This document shows, piece by piece, positions 13,601-20,556 of a DNA stretch of 24,813 nt (position 1 is its first letter; each line of letters starts with the position of its first letter). The notes under the pieces were generated by a model, which was not told the origin of the DNA, ran no database searches, and worked only from the letters and a program-made list of their open reading frames with translations. The translations under genes and the position numbers were made by a program. Source of the stretch: a virus; IMG/VR virus record IMGVR_UViG_3300007346_000217, positions 1 through 24,813 of that record. One strand, 5' to 3'.

Positions 13601-15055
13601 GCTGTCCGTGCTAACATTAAATGTATTACCTGACACATTTTGGACATAAAGGTTTGTATTATTCCATTCAGCGCCAAATGTGCCATCAAATCCACTTACT
13701 GTAATTGGCATTCCGTTTTGATAATCGTCATTATATCCACTTGGAGCAGTTGGCACTGTGATTTCCACATCACCATCTACTGTAGCAGTAGATCCTGTTG
13801 ACGAAGCAAGGTGGTAAGGTGCTACTTCGTTTGTTAGACCAGCATCAGTGTATACTCTAAATGTTGATCCAGTTGAATTACCAATATATAAAGTTTGTCC
13901 GTTTAGTTGAGAATACCAAGTCCCACTTGCGTCGTTTAAATCACTAAATGTAATTTCATCACCATCAGTTACTGTGCTAACATCACCTACGTTTGTTGTG
14001 AATGTTAATAGGGAATCGCTTGAATACTTTTTAGGAGCAGTGTCGGTCAGTCTACCGTCTGCTTTGTTATAAAACTCAATGAGGTTTGTTAATCCAGCAT
14101 CTGTTGCTAGTTGTAATGTATTAGATCCAGTTGACTTAACATAAAGAGTTTCGCCATTTAATCCTGCCCAACTATTATCAAAACCACTTAGTATAACATC
14201 GTCACCGTCACTAAATCCATGTGCTGATAGGGAGGTTAAATTTGATGTTGTTTCGTGGACTGCTGTAGCACTGCTAATAACTTGATCGTTTAAATCATAA
14301 AATCTAACATATGGACCACTAACACTACCCACTCTTAATTTGAATGTTGTGCTGGTTACATCGCTCACATAATAATCAGTGTCATCAATATCTGCCCAAC
14401 TACCATTCATTCCACTAATATTTGCTACCATACCATTTGACAATAGATGTGGCGCACTAGTTGTAATTGTTGCTGCTGTAGAATCCACGTCAGCCGCTGT
14501 GATTGTAGCATCTGCTAGGTCGTAAAATCTTACATAAGGACCACTCGCACTGCCAACTCTCAATTTAAGAGTGCCATTACTTGCGTTACTTACATCACTG
14601 GCATAATAATCAGCATCATCAATATCTGCCCAACTACCATTCATTCCTGAAATAGTAACTAGCATACCATCTTCAAATTCGTGTGCGCCACTTACTGTTA
14701 TTAAGGCGCTGGTTGTGTCAACATTGGCTGATGTGATTGTTTCACTGTCAATAAGTTTCTTTGTAGCAACAACAATAGGGCTTCTAAAGATTTTATAAAA
14801 ACTAAAATGCTCACTGCCCAATGCGCTGTCTAAATAATTTTTGTATTTGGCTACTAACTCGCTGAATGTATCTACGTTTGTGCTTAGATCAGCAACAGGG
14901 TCTAGATTAGGCCAGGGTTTATAATTACCATCCAACATTTCTTGTAGTCTATAATCAATACCATATGAAGCATCGCCGCTCCAATCATCTGTATCTGTAA
15001 CGTAACCGCTACCTGAGTTGTTTGGGTAATTCCATTTGTCTTTTAATGTAGCCAT
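10694..15055 (-). CDS. Giant mosaic distal tail protein with Ig-like repeats and a beta-propeller-like insert, 1453 aa
   Basis: The C-terminal 240 residues (about 1212-1453) look like a distal tail (Dit-type) domain: a beta-sandwich with EVTYPPMTYDDFREFEAVTE and RGQATPFYFRVRN. The N-terminal part has about five beta repeats of some 78 residues (107-505), each with ITVSGxxxFxDGxxVxxSG and YVxDVxxxTFKL patterns. The middle (about 640-745) shows SISDDGLTLAIGDL and ILSGDGNVLLAGR with a YGGQSVGKIYIFER strand, the FG-GAP/integrin-like propeller wording. A 25-residue repeat occurs at about 1040-1096. Ordinary Dit proteins are 200-300 residues, so this one has probably gained adhesin-like modules that project from the tail. 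It directly follows the tape measure gene. Confidence 0.7.
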   Translation of the reverse strand: MATLKDKWNYPNNSGSGYVTDTDDWSGDASYGIDYRLQEMLDGNYKPWPNLDPVADLSTNVDTFSELVAKYKNYLDSALGSEHFSFYKIFRSPIVVATKKLIDSETITSANVDTTSALITVSGAHEFEDGMLVTISGMNGSWADIDDADYYASDVSNASNGTLKLRVGSASGPYVRFYDLADATITAADVDSTAATITTSAPHLLSNGMVANISGMNGSWADIDDTDYYVSDVTSTTFKLRVGSVSGPYVRFYDLNDQVISSATAVHETTSNLTSLSAHGFSDGDDVILSGFDNSWAGLNGETLYVKSTGSNTLQLATDAGLTNLIEFYNKADGRLTDTAPKKYSSDSLLTFTTNVGDVSTVTDGDEITFSDLNDASGTWYSQLNGQTLYIGNSTGSTFRVYTDAGLTNEVAPYHLASSTGSTATVDGDVEITVPTAPSGYNDDYQNGMPITVSGFDGTFGAEWNNTNLYVQNVSGNTFNVSTDSGGSNLVFYTPNETDVDLDTVELKSDYSISIKIPTRATKIPDGSPMSIEQNSTSSPGIYTDGSTSEISIPLTTDPIQSRWVSSTRLALLYQDELKFYDYTKSTHTLTLDSGATLTITDANHFTHNPSWSTIVCYEISNTSPTIADRMYIITDSGSGYSTDTVDLTTDIATFKGFRDTNTVSISDDGLTLAIGDLQNGESTYGGQSVGKIYIFERASLSDNFDFANPDFTDTGDSTNNKLGTDVILSGDGNVLLAGRQEHVNANLYSDKIYLKSSGTWAEDTTNTIPQYNGYNVWIGLGSYLNSTGTLLVAYSDLTGNRETLVYTRSANNTAWSLSQSFTEKWSPTLDGNYLVAENNATIGTGPMKKLSGSTYSNVITVFNNLNSGTLTHFALPSGGDNRTNILVEESHTGKYYYKGIFALNTTGRLRVVDFTQADTQIHAYLYSANSNAYYLEYTATAGGKDEYTLYLNSGLTLKPNWTAFNGFTAGDYTMDGLYYEMEIAPDYTDSTTGNVQEIDNTPSNFAASNVFTQFTFGSGYNTFTETYTAPSSNVIVLSSLTAATTGTITEVKTADDAGQQVVVTPVAATTGSMLEVKTAEDAGQIVVTTATAATTGSIAPATNEPYKYEIDTVSIKMPGWIAYSYKDVSNVTQYAAQVKTSRYWAVNASSASYYSTTGETAAQFTVGVDASGYLNSISLTEEVDAEGRYADSGDIIIEIESPANLYVAPTPYAEDVWDTDDEWDSDAYSANKLWPTHIAPSGVKITNQQPSSITVSQSGKKYVRSSGILRQQLEVTYPPMTYDDFREFEAVTEAARGQATPFYFRVRNLDTPGRSILLARTDVDADGGLNGPYSVRLREAAAVGDKTLLFEGFPANQSNVFIRGESVIWGFAKYGNGDIVQIMNDNVDSNGYGEAKIRIPYGMRGSAVAGTAQLYKNPSWVIVTLADDNFEYTVGTDGLYRMSVRFDFDQYK
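11766..11935. repeat. 75-bp tandem repeat, about 2.3 copies, inside the mosaic tail protein
   Basis: CCTGTAGTTGCCGC begins a unit at 11766 and another at 11841, and a variant begins at 11916. The 75-bp period keeps the frame and encodes 25 residues with EVKTAEDAGQ as the core. Confidence 0.8.
14382..14647. repeat. Two 32-bp identical direct repeats, 234 bp apart
   Basis: The same 32 bases are at 14382-14413 and 14616-14647, encoding GMNGSWADIDD in two adjacent Ig-like repeats. Identity at DNA level suggests recent duplication or recombination between repeats. Confidence 0.85.
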
Positions 15056-15066
15056 CTTGTGTCTCC

Positions 15067-18000
15067 TTAACTAGTTATGCCCTGGCGACCACGCTGGTTT
15101 TGTGCCTGTGATACCATGCCAATAATTTGTGGCTTATTCTTTAATAAGAATTCAACGCCTGTTTGAGTGTCCACAGCATTTATTTCAAACGTAATATTTG
15201 TTGTGCCACCGTTACCCATATTTATATCATCATTTGGTATGACTCTTCCTGATGTGTTAGGCACAAATAACTCTGGTCCTTTTTCACCAACAATACTTGC
15301 TCTGCCTACTGGAGGGACACCGCCATTAGCAAATCCAAGGAAACTACCAATACCACTAAAGAAACCACCAAAGTCTAGTCCGCCCATTGGAGCACCTACA
15401 GTTGGTGTGCCAAAGAGACTGCCTAGTATTCCACCTAGTCCACCACCAGCACTGCCACCTGTTAAGCCAGCAACTAGTGGATCAGTTAGATTCTTTTGGA
15501 TAATTGCTTGTAGAATATCTTCCAGTATCTGATTAAAGAAGTCTTTGAAACTGTTAAGGCTAAGTTTACCTTTTGCTAGTCCTTGTGCTAAACTACGGCT
15601 AAGTCCATCTGCCGCTTTCTTAAATGATTCATTAATTGTTTCAGCAATACTCTTGCTCTTCTCACCAACTTCATTAAGTGTATCCAAGCGTTTTTGTAAT
15701 GCTTCCTGTAACACTGTTTCATCAATGCCACTTTGTTTTGCTAATTCACTTACCTTTTTCAAATTTTTAGTTAGGTTGTCAATTTGCTTGTTTTTCTCTT
15801 TGATACTGTCAATAATTTTTTCAGTTTCTGTCTTCTCTTTTGTAGTTGTGCCTGTAAGTGACTTCATTGCTTCAGCATATACATCTAGGCTAATCTTACC
15901 TTCATCTAATTGCTTTTTAAGATCCTGTTTTGCCATTGCCGCAAAGCCAATCTCTCTAGCACTAGCACTGGCACTGTCAACAACATTTTTAAGGTATTGT
16001 TGATACAAGTCAATGCTTGGATCCTGGAATTCTTTGTTAAGCAAACTCATTGCTTCTCTGTATTGTGTAAGACTTAGTTTACCAGCATTGTATTCTGCTG
16101 TTAATTCTTTATATGCTTGATTCTGCCACTGTGCTGTTTGGACATTCTCATCAATAGTTGCTCTCAACTCTTTGAGGAAGTCTGCGTATGTTTTAGTTAC
16201 CTTGGTTAGTGGATCCTGTGACTCTGTGGTTTTCTTAATCTCTTCATTAAACTGTCCTAGTCCACGAGCCGCTCTAAGTGCCGCATCATCATATAGATCA
16301 TATAATCCTGCCGCCGCGTTAACCTCGTAATTGTGTTGTCTGTATTCTTTAACTGTGGTAGCAATACTGGTGCCAATACCTTTAATAGTTTCGCTAACAC
16401 CTGCTTTAACACCATTCCAGGCCTCAATAGTCTTAGTTGCCGCATCTTGAGCAAACCCAGTAACATTTATATATAAGCCATTTAGTCGGTCACCAGCCGC
16501 CGCAACATAGTCTGTGCCAAATGCGTCACCAGCAATCTTACCATAATCAGGAGCGGCATCAGCAACTTTCTTTAATTCTGCGTCAATAACACCACCCATA
16601 TTGCTAAAGGCATTCTGCGTAGCCGTTGCCATTGCTCCTTCAAAATCACCACTTAATGCTTGTTTAATTGCTGATCCAATATTACTGAATGTGCCAGCAA
16701 TACCTGCCGCAAATTCCAACACGGTTGCTTTAACAGCGTTAAATGATGCTAGGAATAAGTCTGGAATACCAAATATTGTGTCTTTAACAGCACCATATAT
16801 GAATACAAATGAGCCAATAACTTTGTTAGCAAGTGTTTTAGCATAGTCTGTTACTGTGCTTAATATAACTGCCCAAATACTACTAATTGGTGCCATTGCT
16901 GTTTTAAAGTTTTCTTTGATTAGGGTCCATACTTCACTTAAATAGTTGCCAATTTGTGTAGTCTTTTCACCAAAGTAATTGACTACATCTGTCCATATAC
17001 CTTTAATGTATTCTGTTGTCTTCCACCATAATGCGCCAACAACTTCACCAACATTAGTGTTAACATCAGCAATCTGAATGGCTGTGTCTTCAAAATACTT
17101 AAACAAGCCGTATACTGTAGCACCAATTGCCGCAATAGCCGCTACCCAAGGATTTAACAATAGTGGGCCTACTTTAGCAAGAGCAATTCCTGCGGCTGTA
17201 ACCAATCCCAGGCGGGTTGCTAGACCGCTTAACAATCCAAATAGTGATTTGAATGGACTTGCCAATATAGCACCAAATGTCACTAGGCTTTTACCAGTTT
17301 TATTAACTGCTGTGCCAAACGCTAACATACGAGTTTGTGCTACACTTAGTTGGACATTATTCTTGCCCAATGCTACTGTAGTTGCTGACAGTGAAACTAG
17401 GAATCTACCCAGTTGTTTTGTTACGTTACCAAAATACTGGAATAATTTAACAGCCAATACTGCTTGTGCGGCTGTGCTTACTAATTCAATGTTTTGAGCA
17501 ATAAGTTTAATAGCACCCACACTGCTGGTAATTGCTTGCCCAAGTCCATCACCCAGTGCTTCAATTAATTCGTCATTTGCTTCAATAAACTTAGTTGCGT
17601 CTGCGATTGCGCCTGTAAGTTGTGGTCTAAATTTATCACCTAATCTAGCGGCCGCATTAGTAACAGCAATACCAAAGTTTGACATTGCTGTGGACAAGTT
17701 GTCCATCTTCTTTTGTGTAGCGCCACCAAAGTTTTGATTAATACCACGCAATAATGCTTCAGTAATGCTTTTAGCACCTTCAGCAGTTTTACCATACTCA
17801 CTAACTTCGTTTCGTGTAATACCCAATTGGTCTTCCAGCATCTTGAATACTGGGACACCTCTGTCAGCAAGTCTGTTTAATTCTTCAAGTCCAAGTCCAC
17901 CACTGGTTGTGCGACTAAACAAATCAGTAACGGCATTAAGTGTGCCTATTTGATCAGTAGTAACAGCAGCAACATCAGTAAAACTTGTGAGTAGTTTTTG

Positions 18001-18357
18001 TGTTGGCTCAATACCAGCACCTTTTAGTTTAATAAAGGTCTGTGTTAGGTCTTCGACACCAAACTGTGTTTGTGTAGCAAACTTTTGGATAAACTTAAAT
18101 GCTTCACCACCATCTTTAGCACTGCCTGTAACAGTGTCAAGTGTGTCTCTGAAATCCTCAAATTTTGCTGTGGTTTGGACAATGTTTCTTACAACACCAC
18201 CCGTAAGGAAGCCGGCGAAGGCCGCACCAGCAAGTTTAAGTGTTTTGTTTACACCTTGTGCTTGCTTGTTTAAGCCTTCGACGCTCTTTTCTATTTTTCT
18301 CAGTGGACCACTAGATTGGTCTACTGCTTTAACAATTAATTCATATGTCGATGCCAT
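15067..18357 (-). CDS. Tail tape measure protein, 1096 aa
   Basis: The length, the helical and Ala/Gln-rich composition, the central hydrophobic segments (about residues 370-422), a coiled coil at about 840-910, and a C-terminal Gly-rich SIVGEKGPELFVPN motif are all typical of tape measure proteins, which set tail length and exit into the host envelope. A frame extends to an ATG at 18402, but I choose the ATG at 18357 (MASTYELIVK): it follows the frameshift product's stop by one base, has AGGAG eight bases upstream, and begins with the usual short strand before KAVDQSSG. The 45 extra bases code for the end of the chaperone in another frame. Expected tail length by the common 1.5 angstrom per residue rule would be about 160 nm. 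Confidence 0.92.
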   Translation of the reverse strand: MASTYELIVKAVDQSSGPLRKIEKSVEGLNKQAQGVNKTLKLAGAAFAGFLTGGVVRNIVQTTAKFEDFRDTLDTVTGSAKDGGEAFKFIQKFATQTQFGVEDLTQTFIKLKGAGIEPTQKLLTSFTDVAAVTTDQIGTLNAVTDLFSRTTSGGLGLEELNRLADRGVPVFKMLEDQLGITRNEVSEYGKTAEGAKSITEALLRGINQNFGGATQKKMDNLSTAMSNFGIAVTNAAARLGDKFRPQLTGAIADATKFIEANDELIEALGDGLGQAITSSVGAIKLIAQNIELVSTAAQAVLAVKLFQYFGNVTKQLGRFLVSLSATTVALGKNNVQLSVAQTRMLAFGTAVNKTGKSLVTFGAILASPFKSLFGLLSGLATRLGLVTAAGIALAKVGPLLLNPWVAAIAAIGATVYGLFKYFEDTAIQIADVNTNVGEVVGALWWKTTEYIKGIWTDVVNYFGEKTTQIGNYLSEVWTLIKENFKTAMAPISSIWAVILSTVTDYAKTLANKVIGSFVFIYGAVKDTIFGIPDLFLASFNAVKATVLEFAAGIAGTFSNIGSAIKQALSGDFEGAMATATQNAFSNMGGVIDAELKKVADAAPDYGKIAGDAFGTDYVAAAGDRLNGLYINVTGFAQDAATKTIEAWNGVKAGVSETIKGIGTSIATTVKEYRQHNYEVNAAAGLYDLYDDAALRAARGLGQFNEEIKKTTESQDPLTKVTKTYADFLKELRATIDENVQTAQWQNQAYKELTAEYNAGKLSLTQYREAMSLLNKEFQDPSIDLYQQYLKNVVDSASASAREIGFAAMAKQDLKKQLDEGKISLDVYAEAMKSLTGTTTKEKTETEKIIDSIKEKNKQIDNLTKNLKKVSELAKQSGIDETVLQEALQKRLDTLNEVGEKSKSIAETINESFKKAADGLSRSLAQGLAKGKLSLNSFKDFFNQILEDILQAIIQKNLTDPLVAGLTGGSAGGGLGGILGSLFGTPTVGAPMGGLDFGGFFSGIGSFLGFANGGVPPVGRASIVGEKGPELFVPNTSGRVIPNDDINMGNGGTTNITFEINAVDTQTGVEFLLKNKPQIIGMVSQAQNQRGRQGITS

Positions 18358-18358
18358 A

Positions 18359-18870
18359 CTAGCGTCTCCTAGGTTGTTTGTTGGCTCGCTTATTTTGCTC
18401 ATTTAAGTAAGCAAAATATTCTGCCCAACCACGCACTTCTACGCTACTCATTGACATAACTTCTTCAACAGTCTTGCCCAATTCTGTTGCTAACCTAAAA
18501 AGGAATAGCACATCGGGCATGTTTTTTAGTTTCCCAGGCTGTCTTCCAACTCCTGAGTCGCTTCATTAAATGAAGTTACAACTCTTAGAATTACCTGTGG
18601 ATCAACTGCTCTCATAAGTTTTAGTTTATCACTCATATCAAATAATTGGTTGCCATCTTTGTCTCTGGCTCGCATAATAAGTGTAACAACTAATGCCTCT
18701 GTTGTTTTACCCTGCTGTGTCAACTCAATTACTTTTGTTTCTTCAGCAAGTGTAGTGCTTGGTTTAAAATATACGTCTGTATCCCACTCTGGGACACTGA
18801 TTGGACCTTTAAGGCCCTGTGCTAACACTTCTTCGAAGTGCGCTGTTGCTTTGTCAATTAATTTACTCAT
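18359..18870 (-). CDS. Tail assembly chaperone, long form by programmed -1 frameshift (170 aa)
   Basis: The short product (18526-18870, 114 aa) ends SLGN with the codons GGA AAC TAA. The slippery heptamer GGGAAAC (18529-18535) covers those codons. A -1 slip continues for 56 codons to a TAG at 18359-18361. The extension contains FRLATELGKTVEEVMSMSSV and RGWAEYFAY, the usual Leu/Trp pattern of the second chaperone domain (lambda GT, HK97 gp14/15). These proteins bind the tape measure and recruit tail tube subunits, with both forms needed at a fixed ratio. Lambda uses GGGAAAG, one base different. I see no strong pseudoknot after the site. The start overlaps the upstream stop (ATGA). Confidence 0.85.
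18526..18870 (-). CDS. Tail assembly chaperone, short form (114 aa)
   Basis: This is the unshifted product. It is acidic, starts with a helix (LIDKATAHFEEVLAQG), has the short beta-hairpin VPEWDTDVYFKPSTT, then helices to the end, as in lambda G-like chaperones. It lies directly before the tape measure, where all long-tailed phages keep this gene. Confidence 0.8.
   Translation of the reverse strand: MSKLIDKATAHFEEVLAQGLKGPISVPEWDTDVYFKPSTTLAEETKVIELTQQGKTTEALVVTLIMRARDKDGNQLFDMSDKLKLMRAVDPQVILRVVTSFNEATQELEDSLGN
18529..18535 (-). promoter_or_regulatory. Slippery heptamer GGGAAAC (programmed -1 frameshift site)
   Basis: On the minus strand G GGA AAC is in the correct X XXY YYZ phase to the short chaperone frame and lies immediately before its TAA. 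Slippage by one base leads into the 56-codon conserved extension. Confidence 0.85.
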
Positions 18871-19169
18871 AATCTTGTCCGCCTCATTGCTAATCGCGAA
18901 ATTACAGGCTCAAGTATGCCTCTCGGCGCTTGCCTACTATAACCTCTATCTAATAAACCAATATATGGGACTTTGTTTTCAATCACCGTCTGGTCTCTCC
19001 CTAAGTTATAACTCCCCACTTTTCGCCACCCTCTGGCGGCTCTTCCAGTGCGGATGGGGGTTGCCTGTTTCGCATTTGTATTTATGTCCGTTAAAAGAGT
19101 GTCAACGGCACGCTCAATGCTTCTGTCGAGATCTTTTAAGATTACTCTTGGATTACTTGAGCGCACCAT
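18867..19169 (-). CDS. HK97 gp10-like tail completion/neck protein, 100 aa
   Basis: TPIRTGRAARGWRKVG followed by NKVPYIGLLDRGYSRQAPRG (about residues 37-85) is the signature of the HK97 gp10 / tail-completion family: a TG(R)-x-W strand, then 'N.vpYi..le.G.s.qap.g'. Members form a ring between the head and tail or cap the tail tube. It overlaps the chaperone start by four bases. Its place after the tube gene instead of before the tail terminator is unusual. Confidence 0.75.
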   Translation of the reverse strand: MVRSSNPRVILKDLDRSIERAVDTLLTDINTNAKQATPIRTGRAARGWRKVGSYNLGRDQTVIENKVPYIGLLDRGYSRQAPRGILEPVISRLAMRRTRL

Positions 19170-19183
19170 CGACTATTCACTCA

Positions 19184-19627
19184 TTAAGCCGCGTATGTCA
19201 TATCGCCAGTGCCTTCAAAGGCAATGGAATATTCAACTGCGCCGTCAAAACTAGCACTTCTTGAAATGCTTGTAACGATAGCACTGCCGCTGTAGTAACT
19301 TGAGCCAGTCCCTGCTGGGTATAACTCAAAGTCAATTGTATCACCAGCCTTAACGTCTGGAGTTGTGCCTACTACGTCGCCTGGGCTACTAGTTGTATCA
19401 GCATCATGACCCAAGTTAGTGTCATTAGCCTCCCAATAGCCGTCAACTGTGCCAGAGAAACCTCTGAAAGTTGATAGAATAGCACGTGAAGTATCTCCCA
19501 TGCTAGTTACATCAATAGTCTCTGTGGTTTCTTCTAGACTAAACGAAGTGACATTAAGTAGTGCCACAGTTGTGCCACCAGTTGGAGCGACTTTAACAAC
19601 GCCCTCTACACCTTTTGTTTCTGCCAT
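19184..19627 (-). CDS. Major tail tube protein, 147 aa
   Basis: A 147-residue beta-rich protein without Cys. Features are VEGVVKVAPTGGTTVALLNV, the typical E-TIDVTSMGD segment (about 32-46) and the fluctuating FRGFSGTVDGYWEA strand (about 53-66). All are family marks of phage tail tube subunits, which stack as hexamer rings around the tape measure. The C-terminus VEYSIAFEGTGDM matches the last tube strand. The expected high expression agrees with a good spacing to GGAATAAACA. It precedes the chaperone region as expected. Confidence 0.85.
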   Translation of the reverse strand: MAETKGVEGVVKVAPTGGTTVALLNVTSFSLEETTETIDVTSMGDTSRAILSTFRGFSGTVDGYWEANDTNLGHDADTTSSPGDVVGTTPDVKAGDTIDFELYPAGTGSSYYSGSAIVTSISRSASFDGAVEYSIAFEGTGDMTYAA

Positions 19628-19670
19628 TTGTTTATTCCTTTGTTATAACAAATAAAACGCTCTTGCGTTT

Positions 19671-20096
19671 TTAAGCATTACCACGGTCGTAGTAATACTT
19701 TACCGTATATACGATTGCCGCTTGACCATATGGAGCAGTTTCAGCAATTTCTCGGATAATCACCTCTGAAACTCCACTGTTAAAAGCATTGCCACCCATA
19801 CTGGGATCTAGTGCTAATTTTTCTTCTACTGCTTCGATAATAGCATTTCTGTTAGTATCTCTGTCATTGCCGTAAACGACAATGTTTAGTAGAAAATCCA
19901 GTGTTGCTTCGCGTCTGACTTCTCCACTGAAACTAGCGTCTTCGCGGACTTCATTGGCTGATTCAACCAATACATGTGGAAAACTAGTAGCGGCTAGTTG
20001 TCCTAAGTCCTTGGGCTCCCTAGTAACAGTCTTGATACTGCCTACTGTCCCCAATTGGGTAACAATATGTGCCGCAATATCTTCTCGCTTGCTCAT
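19671..20096 (-). CDS. Tail terminator-like protein, 141 aa
   Basis: A 141-residue alpha/beta protein: N-terminal helix (REDIAAHIVTQLGTV), a strand VLVESANEVRED, LDFLLNIVVYGND, an amphipathic helix IIEAVEEKLALD, and a final IVYTVKYYYDRG strand. This order matches the gpU/tail terminator fold, which caps the tail tube after it reaches full length and joins it to the neck. It is placed between the connector and tube genes. ATGA coupling joins it to the upstream gene. The family call rests on fold pattern and position. Confidence 0.65.
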   Translation of the reverse strand: MSKREDIAAHIVTQLGTVGSIKTVTREPKDLGQLAATSFPHVLVESANEVREDASFSGEVRREATLDFLLNIVVYGNDRDTNRNAIIEAVEEKLALDPSMGGNAFNSGVSEVIIREIAETAPYGQAAIVYTVKYYYDRGNA

Positions 20097-20539
20097 CTGT
20101 AAATCCTATCCTGTCTGTGCTTATGCTTTTCAGTGCGACTGATTGTGCCATCGTTGTTGAGATCATACTCAACACCTTTGCCAATTTCCAGGTCCATCTC
20201 CTCGTGGAATCTTTCCCTGTAAAAGTCAATCATCTCTCTGAAAGTGTCACCACCCACAGCAAAAGGACTCAAAGTTGGGAGGATATGGGCATATAAAGCA
20301 CGATACACTGTGGCACGAGTCCATTGTGTATCAGTCAACAGCGTCGCATCCATTTCGCTACCTACGGCACGGCCAATTTGGTCAAAACCCTGTGTAAAGG
20401 TTTTGTTATACCAGTTAACTTCCAACCAACGATTTACATCGTTTTCTGCTTCTGCTAACTGTGTTGTCCAGTCAGTTACCCCATGATTCATGATGGTGCT
20501 AACATATTGCGTTAGGTCACTATTAGTTGCGTATGCCAT
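20093..20539 (-). CDS. Head-tail connector protein with C-terminal EF-hand-like loop, 148 aa
   Basis: This mostly helical 148-residue protein begins with YATNSDLTQYV, as the gp6/SPP1 gp15 connector family does. It has a long helix with Trp residues (about 24-44, WTTQLAEAENDVNRWLEVNW) and another with the portal-facing RATVYRALYAHILP (75-88). It should form the first ring below the portal. Residues 126-137, DLNNDGTISRTE, fit a complete calcium-binding EF-hand loop: D1, N3, D5, T7, S9 and E12, with G6 and I8. The neighbours support the connector role. Confidence 0.7.
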   Translation of the reverse strand: MAYATNSDLTQYVSTIMNHGVTDWTTQLAEAENDVNRWLEVNWYNKTFTQGFDQIGRAVGSEMDATLLTDTQWTRATVYRALYAHILPTLSPFAVGGDTFREMIDFYRERFHEEMDLEIGKGVEYDLNNDGTISRTEKHKHRQDRIYR

Positions 20540-20556
20540 ATCCCTGTCCCCCTATA

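Noticed and set aside
15219-15226. TATAAATA inside the tape measure gene (and CATAAATA at 19079-19086 inside the gp10-like gene)
   Set aside because: Both lie within coding sequence away from a gene start and can be explained by codons, so they were not listed as promoters.
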